DNA from: Mogibacterium sp.
GTDB taxonomy: Bacteria > Bacillota > Clostridia > Peptostreptococcales > Anaerovoracaceae
DNA: 64,000 nucleotides
Assembly (NCBI GenBank): GCA_017512145.1
Contig: JAFWHB010000031.1
Location: 124,001-188,000 of the forward strand
Direction: 5' to 3'
Positions 37,271 to 44,891 of the stretch are shown piece after piece (position 1 is the first letter of the stretch; each line of letters opens with the position of its first letter). Both the position numbers and the translations under genes were made by a program. Below the pieces are notes generated by a model that saw only the letters and a program-made list of their open reading frames with translations, was not told the DNA's origin and made no database searches.

Positions 37271-38629
37271 CTATCTCAGGCAGACATCGCATCCGAGGCC
37301 CTTGATCTGTACAAGTCCGCGCATGTCCTTCTCATTAAGGTATGCGTCTTTCATCAGCTCGAGCGTATGTGTGACCGCCTGATATCCGATCATGCCGCCT
37401 CCCTCGACGACATTGACAAAGTTCCTTGTGCTGTCAAAGTAAGCAGCCTTCTGTCCGATCGCGAGGATCTTGCCGTGATCCTCTGCCTTGTTCTCGGTAG
37501 CTGCGAATCTCATGCCGCTGTGTACTGTCGGATGCAGCATAAGATCAGGATAGTGCTCCTGAAGGTAATCAAAGTCAGGTCTGTCCGCACCCGGTATTCC
37601 GTCCACATAGACTCTCATGACATTGAATCCATGGTCCAGAAGGAGCCTTGCAAGGCCAAGTGGTCTCGGGCAGTAGGTGTAGTCTATGGAGATTTCTGTA
37701 TCACCGACAAGAGCCAGCGTGTCTGCAAGTGCTGCATCGCAGCTCTCTCTCAGGGCAGCGATCTCTTCGTCAGATCTCGCAGGTATCCCGAGGACATCTG
37801 CGAGACGGGCAAACTCAGAGTCTATCTCATCATAGTCAAAGCTAAATTTGAGATAGTGATGGATCCCGCCGAGTCTGTCTGCGAGCATATCTCCTCCGGG
37901 AGCAGCATCTGCATTGTAGGAAATATAGTAAGAACTCTCTGCCATTTCCTGATACTCATCATATGACTTGCAGGAAGTTATCTCATGGATCTTAAAGCCT
38001 GCCCCCTTCAGCATCTTCATCAGGTCGCTGTCTTCAAGGGTCGGAAGGTCATTGCCTATTATTGCAACTGCATCAGGTCTTCTCTCCCTCTCGTGCAGGA
38101 GCATATACAGTCTTGACCTCATCAGCTGGTCAGGTGTGAGCCCGCTCTTTCTCATAATCGGATTCATATAGCAGTCAGTAAAATCTATGTCAGGGAATCT
38201 CTCTCTGAGTCTTGAATAGATCATCCCAAGATCGCATCCTGCAAAGTGGTGCACGCAGCTGGTGTACACAAGTACGGCCGGAGGCCGGACGGGGAGTTTC
38301 CGAATTATATCGGAAACTCCTTCGATTACCAGCTCCTCCATGTCGCCGTCCAGCAGATTATTTTCGCGGACGGCTACAGTGGAAAACCTGTCTGCCGTAC
38401 CCATTTCGGCGGCAGTCAGGACGACACCGCGGAGACAGCCCGCGGCGCACACGAAGATCTCGTGTGCGTCCGGGATGAGCATCCCTGTGTGGACGATGTT
38501 CCACGTACCGCGGGCCGGCGAGGAGTACTCTAGTCCCGACCTGAAGGGTGCAGGAAAAACAGCATCCGCGATACGTGCACCCGGAACAACCGTCCTATCT
38601 GAATTCTTACCATTAATTCGTCTTAACAT
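37271..38629 (-). CDS. nitrogenase component 1-like protein (first NifD/K-like subunit)
   Basis: 452 residues from the ATG at 38629, which has GGGG seven bases upstream. The N-terminal region has HTGMLIPDAHEIFVCAAGCL followed by RGVVLTAAEMG, and then VYTSCVHHFAGCD; the cysteines would hold an Fe-S cluster at the subunit interface. The C-terminal half contains ISIDYTYCPRPLGLARLLLD and a glycine-rich VVEGGGMIGYQ. It is adjacent to the NifH-like gene (13 bp gap from the ATG chosen) and to its partner gene. No nifE, nifN or nifB is present, so N2 fixation is not implied. Confidence 0.8.
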   Translation of the reverse strand: MLRRINGKNSDRTVVPGARIADAVFPAPFRSGLEYSSPARGTWNIVHTGMLIPDAHEIFVCAAGCLRGVVLTAAEMGTADRFSTVAVRENNLLDGDMEELVIEGVSDIIRKLPVRPPAVLVYTSCVHHFAGCDLGMIYSRLRERFPDIDFTDCYMNPIMRKSGLTPDQLMRSRLYMLLHERERRPDAVAIIGNDLPTLEDSDLMKMLKGAGFKIHEITSCKSYDEYQEMAESSYYISYNADAAPGGDMLADRLGGIHHYLKFSFDYDEIDSEFARLADVLGIPARSDEEIAALRESCDAALADTLALVGDTEISIDYTYCPRPLGLARLLLDHGFNVMRVYVDGIPGADRPDFDYLQEHYPDLMLHPTVHSGMRFAATENKAEDHGKILAIGQKAAYFDSTRNFVNVVEGGGMIGYQAVTHTLELMKDAYLNEKDMRGLVQIKGLGCDVCLR

Positions 38630-38642
38630 TGGCAAGCCCCCA

Positions 38643-39401
38643 TTATCTGATTCCGCAGATCTCTATAAGCTTCTTCGCGAGGCATCTGTATTCCTCAGCC
38701 ATCTCGCTGTCCGGGAAGGCCTCGATTACAGTTTTGCCGAGATCCTCTGCATCGGTTACAGTCTCGCTTCTGCTCAGTTCGCCAACGATCTCTGAGTTGA
38801 TATCAGCTGCGAGCTCTGCTACTTTGGCATTCTCATCACGGACGTCTCTGTGATTGAGGATTATGCCACCGAGGCTTGCATAGCCTCTGTCCTTGAAGCC
38901 ATCGATCGCAACCGCTATGTTGGCTGCAGCGTGGATGGCCATGTTCTCACCCGAAGTGATCACGAAGACTTTGTCTGCATAGCCGCCTCTCATAGGCATT
39001 GAGAATCCGCCGCACACTACATCGCCGAGGACATCGTAGATAACGACATCCGGCTTGTATACATCGTATGCACCCTTCTCCTTGAGCTTCTCAAGAGCAG
39101 CGATGATGCCTCTTCCCGCACAACCAAGTCCCGGTGTCGGGCCGCCTGCTTCAACGCAGATGACTCCGCCGTAGCCCTCATGCACCATATCCTCAAGTGC
39201 AAAGCTGTTCTTCTTCTCGCGTACAAGATCGAGGACAGTTGCTATCTCGCCCTGGCCGTGAAGGCTGGAAGTCGAGTCTGCCTTAGGGTCGCAGCCGATC
39301 TGCATTACCTTATATCCCATATCCGCAAGAGCCGCAGAGACATTTGAGACAGTTGTCGATTTGCCGATACCGCCCTTTCCGTAAACCGCTATTTTGACCA
39401 T
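38643..39401 (-). CDS. NifH-like Fe protein (nitrogenase reductase family ATPase)
   Basis: 252 residues. The P-loop is [10 protein letters not shown], the switch region has CDPKADST, and the two cluster cysteines of the family occur in GLGCAGRG (about Cys98) and [12 protein letters not shown] (about Cys134), so a dimer bridged by one 4Fe-4S cluster is expected. NifH is about 290 residues; this form is shorter at the C-terminus. It hydrolyses ATP to pass electrons to the NifD/K-like pair. The start overlaps the ABC ATPase gene by 13 bp. Confidence 0.92.
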   Translation of the reverse strand: MVKIAVYGKGGIGKSTTVSNVSAALADMGYKVMQIGCDPKADSTSSLHGQGEIATVLDLVREKKNSFALEDMVHEGYGGVICVEAGGPTPGLGCAGRGIIAALEKLKEKGAYDVYKPDVVIYDVLGDVVCGGFSMPMRGGYADKVFVITSGENMAIHAAANIAVAIDGFKDRGYASLGGIILNHRDVRDENAKVAELAADINSEIVGELSRSETVTDAEDLGKTVIEAFPDSEMAEEYRCLAKKLIEICGIR

Positions 39402-40462
39402 GTTCCTTCTCCTTTAGCGTATGTTGTCTTCGCGCTTATTCCCAGGATCAGTCCGAGCCTGTGGCTCAGCTCCTCGATCTCGGATCTCATTCCATCTACA
39501 CTGATGTTGATTATATATAGTCCATGCTTCCGGTATGGCAGACCCATTCTGCCTATCAGCATGTAGTTGTATTCATGCAGCAGATTATTGATCCTGTCCG
39601 CCGGCTCGTTAGTTCCGGAGATTATCGTTATCGATGCGATGCACTGCCGGTCCTCGGTATTATCTGCCTCCCGCGGCTCTGCTATGCTCAGCGGAACGAC
39701 ATTCCTGAGTATATTCTCAGGCGTCTCGATCTCTCCGATGATCGCATTGACGCCGAACGCGCTGCGGATATTCTCCTCCGTCACGACTGACGAGGTGCTG
39801 CCAAAGCTGCAGTGTCCGCCCTTCGCGAGTATCAGCGACTTGCCGGCGCGCTGAAGCGCGTGAGCAGGATAATGTGTATTGAAGATGCAGGCAACGCCCT
39901 TCGATGCTAGTTCAGATATTGTATCGAGGACGATCAGCTGATTCTTGAAATCAAGGTTCGACTCCGGCTCATCAAGAACAAGTATCTCAGGTTCTGCGGC
40001 CATAGCTCTTGCAATCAGCACCATCTGCAGCTCGCCGCCGCTGATCGCGTGACATGGCTTGTCAGCAAGATCCATGATCCCGAGCATATTCATCACATGC
40101 TCAGCTGCCTCCATATCTTCAGGTCCCGGCTGCGAGAATGTTCCTATCCTGCTGCTCCTTCCGAGGAGAACAGTCTGGAACGCCGTGAAAGACGAAGCTG
40201 CTGACTTTGCCTGAGGAACGTAAGCCATCCGGCTCCACAGCTTCCTTGCAGGCATCGAATGGATGTCCTCCCCATCGAGAAGGCTTCTCCCGTTGTTCCA
40301 GCGAAGCATGTCCATCATGCAGCGGAGAAGAGTGGTTTTGCCCGCTCCGTTAGGGCCGAGTATCGCGAGGATCTCGCCGCTTCTGACCTCGAAATTGATG
40401 TCATCGAGGATCTTAGGACCGCCCTTGTATGCAAATGTTCCTTTCTCAACTCTAAGATTCAT
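39389..40462 (-). CDS. ABC transporter ATPase fused to a TM1266-like regulatory domain
   Basis: 357 residues from the ATG at 40462, which overlaps the permease stop (ATGA) and has GGAGG nine bases upstream. Residues ~1-225 are a FecE/BtuD-type ATPase: GPNGAGKTT (36-44), ISGGE signature (140-144) and [12 protein letters not shown] (160-171). From about residue 275 to 350 there is a second domain, [35 protein letters not shown] and [12 protein letters not shown], that closely matches the separate 81-residue TM1266-like protein encoded at 41655-41900. ABC ATPases of this group normally end near 260 residues. The domain may sense the ligand or redox state and gate transport. Confidence 0.88.
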   Translation of the reverse strand: MNLRVEKGTFAYKGGPKILDDINFEVRSGEILAILGPNGAGKTTLLRCMMDMLRWNNGRSLLDGEDIHSMPARKLWSRMAYVPQAKSAASSFTAFQTVLLGRSSRIGTFSQPGPEDMEAAEHVMNMLGIMDLADKPCHAISGGELQMVLIARAMAAEPEILVLDEPESNLDFKNQLIVLDTISELASKGVACIFNTHYPAHALQRAGKSLILAKGGHCSFGSTSSVVTEENIRSAFGVNAIIGEIETPENILRNVVPLSIAEPREADNTEDRQCIASITIISGTNEPADRINNLLHEYNYMLIGRMGLPYRKHGLYIINISVDGMRSEIEELSHRLGLILGISAKTTYAKGEGTWSK

Positions 40463-41475
40463 ATGCGCCACCCTCCGCTTCTTCTCATCAGCATTATGAA
40501 GAACGGCGCGCCGATTATCGCCGTAAGGATCGAAACCGGGATCTCAGCAGCGGAGATGCTTCTCGCTACTGTATCTACAGCTATCATGAAAACTGCACCA
40601 AGACTGACCGATGCAGGTATTATCGACAGATGGTTGTTGCCGAAGAGCATCCTGCACATATGCGGTATCAGAAGGCCGACCCAGCCGACCTGACCGCACA
40701 TCGATACGCATGATGCGGTTATTACAGTCGCCGCGACCACTGTCGCAGCACGGAGAGCCCTTATGTTGACCCCGGATGCCTTAGCCTCGTCATCCGAAAG
40801 AGGCAGCAGGTTCATTCTCCATCTGATCAGGAAGAACATTACTATTCCTGCGATGATCACAGGTGCTCCGAACGAGAGAGTCCTGAAGCTTGCTTTGTCG
40901 AGTCCGCCCATCAGCCAGTAAGTTATGGCAGGAAGCTGCGACTCTTCATCAGCAACATATTTGATCAGTGAGACAAGAGCTGAGAAGAGCGATCCTATCA
41001 TGATTCCCGAGAGGACTATGTAACTGAGCCCTCCCCTGTCCTTGCCTGAGCCGGCAAGCCAGGTCAGAGTAACAGCGGCACCGCCCATGATCATGCCGAC
41101 AAACTGGACTCCTACAAGGTCAAATCCCATCAGAATTCCAAGTGCCGCGCCAAAGCTCGCTCCGCTGGCAACTCCGAGTGTGTCAGGTGTCGCAAGCGGG
41201 TTGGCAAACAGGCTCTGAAATGCGCATCCGGATACAGACAGGCCCGCGCCGACAAGCGCCGCAAGGATGATTCTCGGCAGCCTGAGCTGCATGACCGTCT
41301 TCTCGACTGCCATGTCAGTAAAGCTGCCGCCAGTCAGTCTTGTTCTCAGAACGTCAAGAACCTCGCCCGGTGCAATCTGCATCCGGCCGATCCCAAGTGC
41401 GATCAGTGCTGCCGCAAATGGCAGCAGGATCAGTATTATTTTCCAGTAATTCGGTAACCTTCCGTCTCGCCTCAT
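40459..41475 (-). CDS. FecCD/BtuC-type ABC transporter permease
   Basis: 338 residues with about ten hydrophobic segments. The sequences LPRIILAALVGAGLSVSGCAFQSLFANPLA and DTLGVASGASFGAALGI followed by CGQVGWVGLLIPHMCRML are signatures of BtuC/FhuB/FecD permeases, which import corrinoids, haem or ferric chelates. Its stop overlaps the ATPase start. A terminator-like hairpin (41497-41527) lies just ahead of its weak GGGTGA ribosome binding site. Confidence 0.93.
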   Translation of the reverse strand: MRRDGRLPNYWKIILILLPFAAALIALGIGRMQIAPGEVLDVLRTRLTGGSFTDMAVEKTVMQLRLPRIILAALVGAGLSVSGCAFQSLFANPLATPDTLGVASGASFGAALGILMGFDLVGVQFVGMIMGGAAVTLTWLAGSGKDRGGLSYIVLSGIMIGSLFSALVSLIKYVADEESQLPAITYWLMGGLDKASFRTLSFGAPVIIAGIVMFFLIRWRMNLLPLSDDEAKASGVNIRALRAATVVAATVITASCVSMCGQVGWVGLLIPHMCRMLFGNNHLSIIPASVSLGAVFMIAVDTVARSISAAEIPVSILTAIIGAPFFIMLMRRSGGWRI

Positions 41476-41496
41476 TTTTCACCCGCAAATAGAAAA

Positions 41497-41527
41497 CGCC
41501 TCGCTCCCCCGTACGGGAAGCAAGGCG
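41497..41527 (-). terminator. attenuator-like hairpin before the permease gene
   Basis: CGCCTTGCTTCCCG pairs with CGGGGGAGCGAGGCG nearly over its full length, followed by TTTTC. It lies in the 179-bp space between the TM1266-like gene and the permease gene, where transcription would need to continue. The stretch upstream (41528-41654) has further stems (GCCCGCAAGGGC; CCGCATTGCGG) that could be an antiterminator or a ligand-binding leader of a type I do not recognise. Confidence 0.6.
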
Positions 41528-41654
41528 ATAATATGCTTAAATACAGCACCGCAATGCGGCACTTGTCCTTGTTCACATCGTACTTAGGCTTCAAGCTGGC
41601 ACGGCCCTTGCGGGCAATGGCAGATTTAAGCTGCAGGGGATGTAGTGGTGATAA

Positions 41655-41900
41655 TCAGGCCTTAGCGTAGGTCACCTTGGCATTGATGCCTTCAAGACGT
41701 CCCAGCGCACCACTAAGTGAATTGATCTTATCCATAGGTGCGTCAATGGCGATGCTGATAATGTTGAGATTCTTCTCTCTATAAGGAACTCCCATCCTTC
41801 CGAGGATGTATGAGGAGTACTCATGGAGGAGGTCATTCAGCACGTCCACCTGGTCTGCCTTAGTGACAATAATGCTTATCACAGCGACTCTGGTTTCCAT
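41655..41900 (-). CDS. TM1266-like (iron-only hydrogenase system) putative regulator
   Basis: 81 residues from the ATG at 41900 (AAGGAG eight bases upstream); a GTG three codons earlier is less likely. METRVAVISIIVTKADQVDV, NDLLHEYSSYILGRMGVPYR and LEGINAKVTYAKA match the small ACT/NikR-C-like family first seen next to [FeFe]-hydrogenase genes (TM1266). The same domain is fused to the ABC ATPase of this operon. The 5' side has a 12-bp imperfect direct repeat (CAATTGAACAAG, CAATTGAATAAG). Confidence 0.85.
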   Translation of the reverse strand: METRVAVISIIVTKADQVDVLNDLLHEYSSYILGRMGVPYREKNLNIISIAIDAPMDKINSLSGALGRLEGINAKVTYAKA

Positions 41901-41970
41901 TGATATCACTCCTTATTCAATTGCTTGTTCAATTGTAACACAGCCTGCATTACCGGACAACATGAATCAT

Positions 41971-42981
41971 CTAATCCTTCAGCATCGGTGCATACCAGAT
42001 TCTCGTCGAGGTCCATATACCCGCTACCAGGAAGACCAGAGCATACCAGGACTTGAGAGAAAACTGTGCCGTTCCGACAATACCATTGCCAAGCAGGCAG
42101 CCAAGCCCCCACATTGCACCGAATCCCATCAGGGCTGCGCCGATAATTCCGCGCAGTATCTCACTCTTGTGAGGTTTAACGATCCTGAACTCTCCACTGA
42201 TCTTGGATGTTACGAAGCTCCCCAGTACTATTCCGAGCACCAGCATGCTTCCCCAGCCAAAGTGTTCATCATACGGATTGCATCCTCCACAGGTCTCAAC
42301 AGGGTGAGTGAACATATATATCCATGACATGACCGGTGTCGATAGTGCCACACCAAAGTGTCTTCCTGTCTGCTCGCTCACAAGATACGCAAGTCCCAGG
42401 AGAATGCCCATCAGAACAGGTCCTGTCTCAAGCGCCCACCTCCTGCCGGATGGTGAACCCCCTCTCCTGCTGCGGTACATAAGATATACGAGAATAGCAG
42501 TCGTTACTGCGAATACTGCTGCAGGAACAGGTGTCGTCCTGACAGCCAGCGCATCATTCACAACAGCGACTGATCTTGCTGCTTTGGACAGTCCTATGCC
42601 ATGTCCCGCAGCAAAGAAATATCCGGTCGCCATGAAGACAGCAAGATATATCCAGCCGCTCAGCCTGCCGTCACCACACTTTACCAGTGTTGCTGTAAGA
42701 CAGCCATTCGCCATGACGGCTCCGAATCCGAAGGCAAAGCTTCCGACTGCGATCGTCAGAAGTGAGAACGGCGGAAGATAAGATGGTATCCTGATAAGAC
42801 CTGTGATGCCAAGCAAATAATATATAAGGCCCTGGATCGAGATCATCGTCAGGAACAGGACAATATTGTACCTGTATCCCAGAAGATAAATATCTCTGAC
42901 AAGACCGGTAAAGCATATGCCGCTCCGGCTGAGCACATAGCCAAGCAATATTCCCATTATCAGTCCGGATAAGTAAATAAT
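41971..42981 (-). CDS. YeeE/YedE-family sulfur/selenium compound transporter
   Basis: A membrane protein of about ten helices. The paired family motifs SGICFTGLVRD, GSFAFGFGAVMANGCLTATLVK and CGGCNPY, GFGAMWGLGCLLGNGIVG include the conserved cysteines through which thiosulfate or related anions pass. No ATG precedes the first helix: the in-frame ATG at 42957 would cut it short. An ATT at 42981 lies exactly 7 nt after GGGGGAG and would give 336 residues, so a rare ATT start is possible. YedE proteins are often linked with selenium or sulfur relay; the DUF3343 protein upstream in the cluster belongs to the same theme. Confidence 0.78.
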   Translation of the reverse strand: MIYLSGLIMGILLGYVLSRSGICFTGLVRDIYLLGYRYNIVLFLTMISIQGLIYYLLGITGLIRIPSYLPPFSLLTIAVGSFAFGFGAVMANGCLTATLVKCGDGRLSGWIYLAVFMATGYFFAAGHGIGLSKAARSVAVVNDALAVRTTPVPAAVFAVTTAILVYLMYRSRRGGSPSGRRWALETGPVLMGILLGLAYLVSEQTGRHFGVALSTPVMSWIYMFTHPVETCGGCNPYDEHFGWGSMLVLGIVLGSFVTSKISGEFRIVKPHKSEILRGIIGAALMGFGAMWGLGCLLGNGIVGTAQFSLKSWYALVFLVAGIWTSTRIWYAPMLKD

Positions 42982-43017
42982 GGCAGTTCTCCCCCTTCTT
43001 AACTTATGGTTGCACCA

Positions 43018-43023
43018 ATTATA
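43018..43023 (-). promoter_or_regulatory. extended -10 promoter candidate for the YedE-type gene
   Basis: On the minus strand TGGTATAAT gives a perfect -10 with the extended TG. No clear -35 is visible at 17-18 bp. Confidence 0.5.
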
Positions 43024-43029
43024 CCACAA

Positions 43030-43068
43030 GCAATGCAAAAGGCCGGCAGAACCGGCCCTATGCATTGC
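43030..43068 (-). terminator. composite hairpin after the 137-aa gene
   Basis: GCAATGC pairs with GCATTGC on the outside and GGCCGG with CCGGCC on the inside; four Ts follow the inner stem on the minus strand. It lies 48 bp behind the stop of the 137-residue protein gene. Confidence 0.65.
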
Positions 43069-43115
43069 AAAAAGGTTATCTCATTATGTTTATGGAATGT
43101 TGTTCCAATACTTGA

Positions 43116-43529
43116 TTATACTGGGAACTCGATTGCGATGTCCTTACCCTCAGCGATGTAGAGCTTAACTACTCCGCCGCCGAATGTAACCTGTGTGCCT
43201 GCAGGAACTGCTACGGCAGGAGCTGCAGCCTCAGCTGGAGCAGCCTCTTCTGCAGGTGCTTCTTCTGCTGCGTCAGGGTCCTGAATATTATCTACGATAG
43301 CAGGAGTCAGAGGTGTCAGTGAATCTGAAGTCTCCTTAAGAGTAGCGCCGAGAACCTGTGCGATGGTCAGGCATCCGTCAGTGTTCAGAAGTCCTGTATC
43401 GATCAGGTCAGGGAAAATAGCAGGATCCTCAAGGTTGTGATGAGTGATCTCGTTACCGCCTTCCATTCTGCAGCAAAGTACTGCAGGATCATTCTTATGT
43501 TCTAATGCATATTCCAGTTCGATTGACAT
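43116..43529 (-). CDS. uncharacterised 137-aa protein with Ala/Glu/Pro linker
   Basis: I do not recognise this family. The N-terminal ~75 residues form a compact part with Cys19-Cys20 (AVLCCRMEGGNEITHHN), Cys53 and conserved-looking GGNEITHHNLEDP. A low-complexity linker of about 25 residues rich in Ala, Glu and Pro follows, then a short beta-rich tail (GTQVTFGGGVVKLYIAEGKD). The layout recalls carrier proteins with a swinging arm, but no biotin or lipoyl lysine motif is present. It has its own promoter (43616-43644) and a ribosome binding site AGGAGG. It sits between the activase of the double-cubane system and the YedE-type transporter, so a role in sulfur, selenium or Fe-S handling is possible. 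Confidence 0.7.
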   Translation of the reverse strand: MSIELEYALEHKNDPAVLCCRMEGGNEITHHNLEDPAIFPDLIDTGLLNTDGCLTIAQVLGATLKETSDSLTPLTPAIVDNIQDPDAAEEAPAEEAAPAEAAAPAVAVPAGTQVTFGGGVVKLYIAEGKDIAIEFPV

Positions 43530-43615
43530 ATCTAATTCCTCCTGTAATTCTTATCATAATCAGCTGTGACATATGCGAAAAAATGGGCCGCGGGATTCAC
43601 CATGTCACCTGTGTA

Positions 43616-43644
43616 ATTCTATCAATCATTTGCCACTGCTACAA
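43616..43644 (-). promoter_or_regulatory. promoter of the 137-aa gene
   Basis: Minus strand: -35 TTGTAG (43639-43644), 17-bp spacer, -10 TAGAAT (43616-43621). Confidence 0.6.
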
Positions 43645-43646
43645 AT

Positions 43647-43695
43647 CGCGTATTTATATTCAAACAAATACGCGAATAGATAATTTCTATTCGCG
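43647..43695 (-). terminator. two overlapping hairpins behind the activase gene
   Basis: CGCGAATAG/CTATTCGCG (43671-43695) and CGCGTATTT/AAATACGCG (43647-43674) share the four bases 43671-43674, so both cannot fully form together. They lie between the activase stop and the promoter of the next gene. They may act as terminator, or as alternative structures. Confidence 0.6.
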
Positions 43696-43741
43696 TCAAT
43701 CTATTGTCATACTTTCTTCTATAGGTGGTATTAAGTATTAC

Positions 43742-44512
43742 TTAACGCTCGTCCTTCTGTCTGGCAAGGAGAGCAGCTCCATAAGCGCCTGCATATCTGC
43801 CGTCAGGCATTGCAAGAGCTGTCTTGCCAAGCTTCTTAGACAGAAGTGAGGCAAAGAATTCATTGTTACTGAAGCCGCCTGTGATGATTATGGTATCCTG
43901 CAGCTCCTTCCTCTGGACGAGTGTGGCAACCTTGAGCGCTACCGAATCGATAACGCCGGCTGCCAGGTCTTCACGGCTCCTGCCCTCTCCCATATAGTTG
44001 ATGACCTCAGACTCAGCGAATACAGTGCAAAGCGAGCTGATTGATATAGGGTTGCCGATCTCTGCAAGCTCGAAAAGTTCCTCTATGGTAAGTCCGAGAC
44101 GGTTAGCCATTACCTCGATGAACTTACCTGTTCCTGCAGCACACTTGTCATTCATCAGGAAGTCGACAGGTTTGCCTCCGACTACATTGATGTACTTGGT
44201 ATCCTGTCCGCCGATATCGATGATCGTGCAGTCTCTGCCTATCATATTGTATCCGCCAATGCCATGGCAGGTGATCTCTGTGATAACATGGTCAGCATAT
44301 TCAACACTGATCCTGCCGTAACCGGTTGCAACGACCTTCGCATCATCGATGTCCTCATATCTCTTCTCGAGGTCTTCTTTGATGATGTTCGCGGTAATCT
44401 TGCTGTTCCATCCTGTAGGGAGCACCTCAAATACAGGGTCTTTGCCCTCTTCAAGTATGCATACCTTAGAAGCTGTTGAACCGATATCGATGCCAATGTA
44501 TTTCCTGCTCAT
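43742..44512 (-). CDS. acyl-CoA dehydratase activase / ATP-dependent reductive activator
   Basis: 256 residues of the HgdC/BcrD-type ASKHA ATPase family: YIGIDIGSTASKVCILEEGK, IDIGGQDTKYI, and cluster cysteines in FLMNDKCAAGTGKFIEVMAN and SISSLCTVFAESEVI (a 4Fe-4S cluster bridges two subunits). It couples ATP hydrolysis to electron transfer into a double-cubane or 2-hydroxyacyl-CoA dehydratase partner, here the reductase at 44892-46159. It begins 12 bp after the DUF3343 gene. Confidence 0.93.
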   Translation of the reverse strand: MSRKYIGIDIGSTASKVCILEEGKDPVFEVLPTGWNSKITANIIKEDLEKRYEDIDDAKVVATGYGRISVEYADHVITEITCHGIGGYNMIGRDCTIIDIGGQDTKYINVVGGKPVDFLMNDKCAAGTGKFIEVMANRLGLTIEELFELAEIGNPISISSLCTVFAESEVINYMGEGRSREDLAAGVIDSVALKVATLVQRKELQDTIIITGGFSNNEFFASLLSKKLGKTALAMPDGRYAGAYGAALLARQKDER

Positions 44513-44524
44513 TTTCAGTATCCT

Positions 44525-44788
44525 TTATCCGTATTTATGTCTTGTGTTATCGAATGTATTGTTAAGTCCCTCTATGGAGAGGTAGCTGAGATTTCTTTCG
44601 TCAGCGATTGCTCTGATCTGCTCTACTTCTTCGCCCTTAACAAGCAGCGACACCCCGCAGCATACGCTCAGCTCTCTTGGTGTAGGGCTGATCTGCGCAT
44701 ACAGGGAACTGGACTTAAGAGCCCTGTACATCGCCATCGCATCAGTATGATTCTGAAACAGAATGTAATAGTGTAAGAATTCTGACAT
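44525..44788 (-). CDS. DUF3343 putative Se/S carrier-like protein
   Basis: 87 residues from the ATG at 44788. MSEFLHYYILFQNHTDAMAM, ALKSSSLYAQISPTPRELSV and CCGVSLLVKG carry the DUF3343 pattern with the Cys-Cys pair after a conserved PTPRELS. This family is proposed to carry selenium or sulfur. The open frame runs upstream for 24 codons but these lie over a hairpin (44825-44847). Between the reductase and its activase, it probably assists the Fe-S enzyme. Confidence 0.82.
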   Translation of the reverse strand: MSEFLHYYILFQNHTDAMAMYRALKSSSLYAQISPTPRELSVCCGVSLLVKGEEVEQIRAIADERNLSYLSIEGLNNTFDNTRHKYG

Positions 44789-44824
44789 TATATTCCGGGT
44801 TATTCTGGTTGTTGTAAGTAATAA

Positions 44825-44847
44825 GGGGCGGACAATACATCCGCCCC
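44825..44847 (-). terminator. hairpin between the reductase and DUF3343 genes
   Basis: GGGGCGGA pairs with TCCGCCCC around a seven-base loop and is followed on the minus strand by TTATT. It may reduce read-through from the reductase gene. Confidence 0.65.
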
Positions 44848-44891
44848 CGTATTGTATCATATTTGCCTGGACAAAGTCACATCAGCCGGCA

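Noticed and set aside
34767-39401. True nitrogenase (nitrogen fixation) genes
   Set aside because: The NifH-like protein is short, NifD/K-like proteins lack recognisable FeMo-cofactor ligands, and nifE, nifN and nifB are absent.
41477-41650. 58-codon open frame between the TM1266-like and permease genes
   Set aside because: It lacks an ATG and a ribosome binding site and runs through the terminator-like hairpin; its overlap with the permease start (ATGA) is suggestive but not enough.
44789-44860. 24-codon extension of the DUF3343 protein
   Set aside because: These codons cover a stable GC-rich hairpin behind the reductase gene, and the family begins at the MSEFLHYYILF part.
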